A DNA stretch of 51,355 nucleotides. Source: Streptomyces roseus (lineage in GTDB: Bacteria; Actinomycetota; Actinomycetes; Streptomycetales; Streptomycetaceae). The stretch spans positions 1-51,355 of the forward strand of contig NZ_LFML01000034.1 in the NCBI RefSeq assembly GCF_001044425.1, written 5' to 3'. A program made the translations under genes and the position numbers. Numbering within the stretch: position 1 is the first letter of the stretch; each line of letters opens with the position of its first letter. Below are positions 47,755 through 51,355 of the stretch, in pieces. The notes beneath the pieces are model-generated. The model was not told the DNA's origin and did not search any database. It saw only the letters and a list, made by a program, of their open reading frames with translations.

Positions 47755-49368
47755 GTGATCTCAGCCGCCTTCTCGCTCTATCCCGAACTCGACGCGCACG
47801 CCCTCACCGCGTTCGTCGCCGCACTCGAAACCGGAGACGTCACGGGCCTCGCCCCCGCCCGCGCCGCCGAGGTCGCCAACGCCCGCTCCGTCGCCGTCTT
47901 CAGCCGCACCAAGGTCGCCGGCTGCGACGGGGACCTGCTCGACGCCGCCCTGTGGCGGCACAGCGGGGCCCAGCCGCGGCCGGTGATCGTGATGCCCTCG
48001 CCGTGGACGAACCACGGCTGGCTCCCGTACGCCGTCCAGGCCGGCGTGTTCGCGGCCCGCGGCTACAACGTGCTCGCCTACAGCACCCGCGGCTTCGCCG
48101 GTTCCGAGGGCCAGGTCGACGTGGCCGGCCCGCTCGACGTCGCCGACGGCAGCCGGGCCCTGGACCACCTCATCGACCGCACCGCCGGCCCGGTCACCAA
48201 GATCGGCTTCCTGGGGGACTCGTACGGATCGGGCATCGGCCAGCTCGTCGCCGCGCACGACACCCGCGTCGACGCGGTGGTCGCGCTCAGCACCTGGGGC
48301 GACCTCGGCGAGGCCTTCTACGAGAACCGGACGCGGCACGTGGCCGCCGTCGAGGCGCTGCTCAAGGCGGCCGCGAAGGCCAGGCTGAGCCCGCAGACCC
48401 AGAGCGTCTTCGAGAACGTCCTCGCGGGCCGCGACATCCAGGGCACCCTGCGCTGGGCGGAGCAGCGCTCGCCCTTCACCCACGTCAAGGAGCTCAACCG
48501 CCGTCAGGTCCCCGTCTACTTCTCGCACGCCTGGCACGAGACGCTCTTCCCGGGCAACCAGACGCTGAAGCTGTTCAACGAGCTGACCGGGCCCAAACGC
48601 CTCGACCTCTCCATCGGCGACCACTCCGGGCCCGAGATGACGGGCATGATCGGCCTGCCCAACCGGATCTGGACGAACGCCCACCGCTGGTTCGACCAGC
48701 ACCTCAAGGGCGTCGACAACGGCATGGCCGAGGAGGGCCAGGTGCTCAGCGAGGTGATGTGGGGCCAGACCCTGGAACCCCGCCCCACCTGGGACTCCGT
48801 CACCGAGCAGGTACGCCGGCTGCACCTGGCGAGCGGCGGGGAGTTCAGCGAGCGGCCCGAGGCCGGCTGGAGCACGGACATCCTGTGCGGGGTGGACACC
48901 CCGGCGACCGTCGCCGACGAGATCGTCCGCTCCGGGTACGACGAGATCGCGGGCCGCCCGAAGACCTACCGGACGGGCGACATCGACCGCACCGTCGCCG
49001 CCGTGTGGAGCGCCGACCCCGAGGCGGAGACCGCCCGGCTGCGCGGCACGCCGCGGCTGCGCGTCACGTACCGCGCCGCGAACCCCGACTCCTCGTTCGT
49101 CGCGTACCTGCTCGCGGTGGCGCCCGACGGTACGGCCCACATCGTCACGCACGCCCCGTACGCGCACCTCGACGCGGCCCCCGACAGCCTGGTCAGCGCC
49201 GACATCGAGCTCCAGGCGACGGCGTACGACGTCCCGCGCGGGCACCGGCTGATGCTGGTGATCGACGCCCGCGATCCGTTCTACGGGGACGCCAACCTGC
49301 CGCGCGCGACGCTGGCGTTCACCTCCCCGGAGGCCACGCCCTCGTACCTGGACCTGCCCCTGGGCTGA
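47755..49368 (+). CDS. CocE/NonD or S15-type alpha/beta hydrolase
   Basis: A 537-residue hydrolase. The alpha/beta domain contains VIVMPSPWTNHGWLPYAVQAG and the nucleophile motif GDSYGSG with Ser156. A catalytic His probably lies in the DHSGPEM segment near residue 289. The C-terminal beta-rich domain (about 360-537, e.g. LRVTYRAANPDSSFVAYLLAV and GHRLMLVIDARDPFY) is the jelly-roll domain of X-Pro dipeptidyl-peptidase/cocaine-esterase relatives. No signal peptide is visible, so it is cytoplasmic. The start is GTG 47755 after AGAGGATG. The substrate is unknown. Confidence 0.85.
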   Translation: MISAAFSLYPELDAHALTAFVAALETGDVTGLAPARAAEVANARSVAVFSRTKVAGCDGDLLDAALWRHSGAQPRPVIVMPSPWTNHGWLPYAVQAGVFAARGYNVLAYSTRGFAGSEGQVDVAGPLDVADGSRALDHLIDRTAGPVTKIGFLGDSYGSGIGQLVAAHDTRVDAVVALSTWGDLGEAFYENRTRHVAAVEALLKAAAKARLSPQTQSVFENVLAGRDIQGTLRWAEQRSPFTHVKELNRRQVPVYFSHAWHETLFPGNQTLKLFNELTGPKRLDLSIGDHSGPEMTGMIGLPNRIWTNAHRWFDQHLKGVDNGMAEEGQVLSEVMWGQTLEPRPTWDSVTEQVRRLHLASGGEFSERPEAGWSTDILCGVDTPATVADEIVRSGYDEIAGRPKTYRTGDIDRTVAAVWSADPEAETARLRGTPRLRVTYRAANPDSSFVAYLLAVAPDGTAHIVTHAPYAHLDAAPDSLVSADIELQATAYDVPRGHRLMLVIDARDPFYGDANLPRATLAFTSPEATPSYLDLPLG

Positions 49369-49386
49369 GCGCCGGGCGCCCGGCGC
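49369..49386. terminator. Perfect 18-bp palindrome after the hydrolase stop
   Basis: GCGCCGGGCGCCCGGCGC is fully symmetric and starts directly after the TGA of the hydrolase. It could act as a terminator for both convergent genes, although there is no loop or T-tract. Confidence 0.5.
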
Positions 49387-49462
49387 CCGCCCCGCCGAGC
49401 ACCCCCGTGGCCGGCGGGCCGGGCGTACGGCCCGCGCGTGCGTCGTGCGCCGTGCGTCCGCG

Positions 49463-50404
49463 TCAGTCGGATTTCGTGCGGGTCTGCGAGCGGACCGCGC
49501 CCATGCTCGCCGCGATGACCAGCGCGATCGCGAGCGCGTCGAGCGCCGACATCGCCTGGTTCAGGAGCAGGAACCCGGCCGTGGCCGCGATCGCCGGCTC
49601 CAGGCTCATCAGGATCGCGAACGTCGGGGCGGGCAGTCGCCGCAGCGCCAGCAGCTCCAGGGTGTACGGCAGGACGGAGGACAGGACGGCGACGCCGACG
49701 CCCAGCGCCAGCGTGCTCGGCACCAGGAGCGCCGGGCCGGCCTCGATCACGCCGAGCGGGAGCGAGAGCACCGCCGCCACCGCCATGGCCAGGGCCAGCC
49801 CGTCCGCCTGCGGGAAGCGGCGGCCCGTACGCGCGCTGAACACGATGTACACCGCCCACATCGCGCCCGCTCCGAGGGCGAAGGCGGCGCCGAGGAGGTC
49901 CAGGCCGCCGAAGCCCTCGCCACCACCGTGACCGGCGAGCAGAGCGACGCCGCCGAGGGCCAGGCCGGCCCACAGGAGGCTGACCAGACGGCGCGAGACG
50001 ATCACCGAGAGGGCGAGGGGGCCGAGCACTTCGAGGGTGACGGCCGGGCCGAGCGGGATCCGGTCGACGGCCTGGTAGAAGAGCCCGTTCATGCCGGCCA
50101 TGGCCACGCCGAAGGCGACGATCGTGCCCCAGTCGGCGCGCGCGTACCCGCGGACCTTGGGGCGGCACAGGAGCAGCAGCACCAGCGCGGCGGCCGCGAG
50201 CCGCAGCGTGACCGCGCCCGCGGCGCCCGTCCGCGGCATGATCATGACCGCGAGGGCGGCGCCGAACTGCACCGAGACACCCGCGGCGATGACCAGGGCG
50301 ACGGGGCCGAAGCGGGACGGGGCGGCGGGCCTCGAAGGCACCGGAGTCGTCGTGAGGTCGGCGGGCGGCGCGGCGCGGTCGGACGTGGGGGAAGTTGCGG
50401 GCAT
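49463..50404 (-). CDS. EamA-family (RhtA-like) metabolite exporter
   Basis: A 313-residue membrane protein of the DMT superfamily with two five-helix repeats (about 35-165 and 170-305). After a 30-residue cytoplasmic tail rich in Pro and Ser, it has GPAVTLEVLGPLALSVIVSRR in the first repeat and SSVLPYTLELLALRRLPAPTFAILMSLEPAIAATAGF in the second, a pattern of RhtA-type amino-acid exporters. ATG 50404 is the start; the codon before it is TTG. It converges with the CocE-type hydrolase. Confidence 0.88.
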   Translation of the reverse strand: MPATSPTSDRAAPPADLTTTPVPSRPAAPSRFGPVALVIAAGVSVQFGAALAVMIMPRTGAAGAVTLRLAAAALVLLLLCRPKVRGYARADWGTIVAFGVAMAGMNGLFYQAVDRIPLGPAVTLEVLGPLALSVIVSRRLVSLLWAGLALGGVALLAGHGGGEGFGGLDLLGAAFALGAGAMWAVYIVFSARTGRRFPQADGLALAMAVAAVLSLPLGVIEAGPALLVPSTLALGVGVAVLSSVLPYTLELLALRRLPAPTFAILMSLEPAIAATAGFLLLNQAMSALDALAIALVIAASMGAVRSQTRTKSD

Positions 50405-50451
50405 CAATCCAGACTAAGGGGTGCGTAAGGGCCGCGGCGGCGCGTGTTGGC

Positions 50452-51355
50452 TTACACGTGTCGGTCGGCCTGCTCCTCCCCGGACCCGCCCTCGGGCAAG
50501 CCGCGGTCCGGGCCCGCGGACGGCCCTTCGGCCAAGCCCTCGGGTAGGCCCTCGGCCAAACCGTCAGCCAGGAGCTCGGCCAGGTGGCGGGCCCGGCCGC
50601 CGTCCGACAGCCGGGCGATCTGCGTACGGCAGGAGAACCCGTCCGCCAGGACCGCCGCCCCGGGCGGGGCCGCGCGCAGGGCGGGGAGCAGCTGTTCCTC
50701 GGCGCAGGCCACGGAGACCTCGCGGTGGCCCGGCTCGAAGCCGAAGTTCCCGGCGAGGCCGCAGCAGCCGCCGCTGAGGTCGCCCGTGAGCCCGGCGCGC
50801 TCGCGCAGCCGCCGGTCGGCGGCGTCGCCGAGGACGGCGTGCTGGTGGCAGTGGGTCTGGCCGACGGCCGGGCGGTCCAGGCGGGGCGGGCGCCAGTGCG
50901 GGGCGCACTCCTCCAGCGTCTCGGCGAAGGTGCGCACGGCGTCGGCGAGCCGCCGCGCGCGCGGGTCGTCGGGGAGGAGGGCGGGGAGGTCGGTGCGCAG
51001 GGCGGCGGCGCAGCTGGGTTCGAGGACCGTCACGGGCCCTCGTACGTCGCCCATGGCGTCGAGGGTGCGGCGCAGTACGGCGCGGGCGCGGTCGAGGCGG
51101 CCGGTGGAGACGTAGGTGAGCCCGCAGCAGACCCCCTGCGGGGGCAGGGCCACGTCGAGCCCGGCGGCGCGCAGGACCGTGACGGCCGCCCGGCCCGTCT
51201 CGGGGGCGAGGTGCTCGGTGAAGGTGTCGGGCCAGAGCACCACCCGCCGCGGAGCCGCCGAGGCGGCTAGCGGGGCCGGTTCGGCGTCGGCAGCCGGGGC
51301 CGGGTCGGCGGGCGCGGGCGGGGCCGGGGCCGGGTCGGCGGGCGCGGGCGGGGCC
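50452..51355 (-). CDS. (Fe-S)-binding oxidoreductase, C-terminal part, cut by the window edge
   Basis: The visible C-terminal 301 codons belong to a larger gene running off the right edge. Two CCG-type cysteine-rich segments are present: GVCCGLTYVSTG with SCAAALRTDLPAL, and HCHQHAVLG with GGCCGLAGNFGFEPGHREVS. These are as in the C-terminal half of FAD/Fe-S fusion oxidoreductases of the D-lactate dehydrogenase (GlcD-GlcF) type. An Ala-Pro-Asp linker continues in frame to base 51355 without a stop or start, so the gene is longer than the 263 residues counted from the first GTG (51243). The C-terminal tail is repetitive (LPEG/LAEG). The first half and the substrate are not visible. Confidence 0.8.
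   Translation of the reverse strand, partial: APPAPADPAPAPPAPADPAPAADAEPAPLAASAAPRRVVLWPDTFTEHLAPETGRAAVTVLRAAGLDVALPPQGVCCGLTYVSTGRLDRARAVLRRTLDAMGDVRGPVTVLEPSCAAALRTDLPALLPDDPRARRLADAVRTFAETLEECAPHWRPPRLDRPAVGQTHCHQHAVLGDAADRRLRERAGLTGDLSGGCCGLAGNFGFEPGHREVSVACAEEQLLPALRAAPPGAAVLADGFSCRTQIARLSDGGRARHLAELLADGLAEGLPEGLAEGPSAGPDRGLPEGGSGEEQADRHV
51301..51355. repeat. 30-bp tandem repeat encoding an Ala-Pro linker
   Basis: A 30-base unit (51301-51330) is followed by 25 identical bases to the end of the window. On the minus strand it encodes an Ala-Pro-Asp-rich linker in the Fe-S oxidoreductase. The number of copies beyond the edge is unknown. Confidence 0.75.

Noticed and set aside
51301..51355. 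Possible CRISPR-like repeat
   Set aside because: A directly adjacent 30-bp duplication without spacers that is in frame with a protein linker.
1..51355. Mobile element, prophage or integration site
   Set aside because: No transposase, integrase, tRNA-end duplication or terminal inverted repeats were seen; codon use and GC are even along the window.

Overview
The window is a stretch of linear-chromosome-type actinobacterial DNA, almost certainly Streptomyces. It has very high GC and strong G/C bias at third codon positions. It uses many GTG starts, purine-rich ribosome sites and 4-base ATGA/GTGA overlaps inside operons. The gene set is typical: a DmdR1-type iron regulator divergent from a NagS-like SIS protein, a second citrate synthase, pdxH, purU, and an XRE-TPR regulator beside a prim-pol-like protein. 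The neighbourhood resembles the dmdR1-nagS part of the S. coelicolor chromosome; this is recalled, not aligned. I see no tRNA, rRNA, CRISPR array, insertion sequence or prophage.

Left third (about 0.2-19.7 kb): mainly a catabolic region for a carboxylic acid. It holds an FAD/NAD(P) oxidoreductase, an NDP-forming acyl-CoA synthetase, a frameshifted enoyl-CoA hydratase and a flavin reductase. It also holds a dehydrogenase/acyl-CoA dehydrogenase/SDR operon, a cyclase-family hydrolase, an amidohydrolase with two acyl-CoA dehydrogenases, and an AMP-forming acyl-CoA ligase. Four promoter regions here share a 15-bp inverted repeat, roughly CTGACG-N3-CGTCAG, six copies in all. I read this as one TetR-type regulon whose regulator lies outside the window. 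The cluster is interrupted by two VOC proteins, a hypothetical gene, a graveyard of two-component-system fragments (13.4-13.7 kb) and an RsbW-like ATPase.

Middle (19.8-38.5 kb): regulatory and housekeeping genes. They are an EF-hand protein, a frameshifted ECF-like sigma factor coupled to a zinc-finger anti-sigma protein, purU, a lipoprotein solute-binding protein, a membrane protein with five TQYIPPV repeats, the XRE-TPR regulator, a prim-pol-like protein, an ABC-2 exporter, an alpha/beta hydrolase, dmdR1, nagS (with a DasR-like site), a PAS-GAF protein, pdxH and citrate synthase. A promoter, a 12-codon ORF and a large stem-loop at 36.27-36.51 kb suggest an undescribed small transcript.

Right third (38.6-51.4 kb): a seven-gene leftward operon reads TIGR03084 protein, AtuA-like protein, acyl-CoA carboxylase beta and alpha subunits, acyl-CoA dehydrogenase, enoyl-CoA hydratase, TetR. 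A 22-bp imperfect palindrome lies upstream. The operon fits leucine/isovalerate or acyclic-terpenoid acid degradation. The alpha subunit gene carries an internal near-perfect parS sequence. Beyond it are a CocE/S15-type hydrolase, an EamA transporter and the 3' part of a cysteine-rich (Fe-S) oxidoreductase cut by the window edge. Several convergent gene pairs are separated by strong GC stem-loops, annotated as bidirectional terminators.
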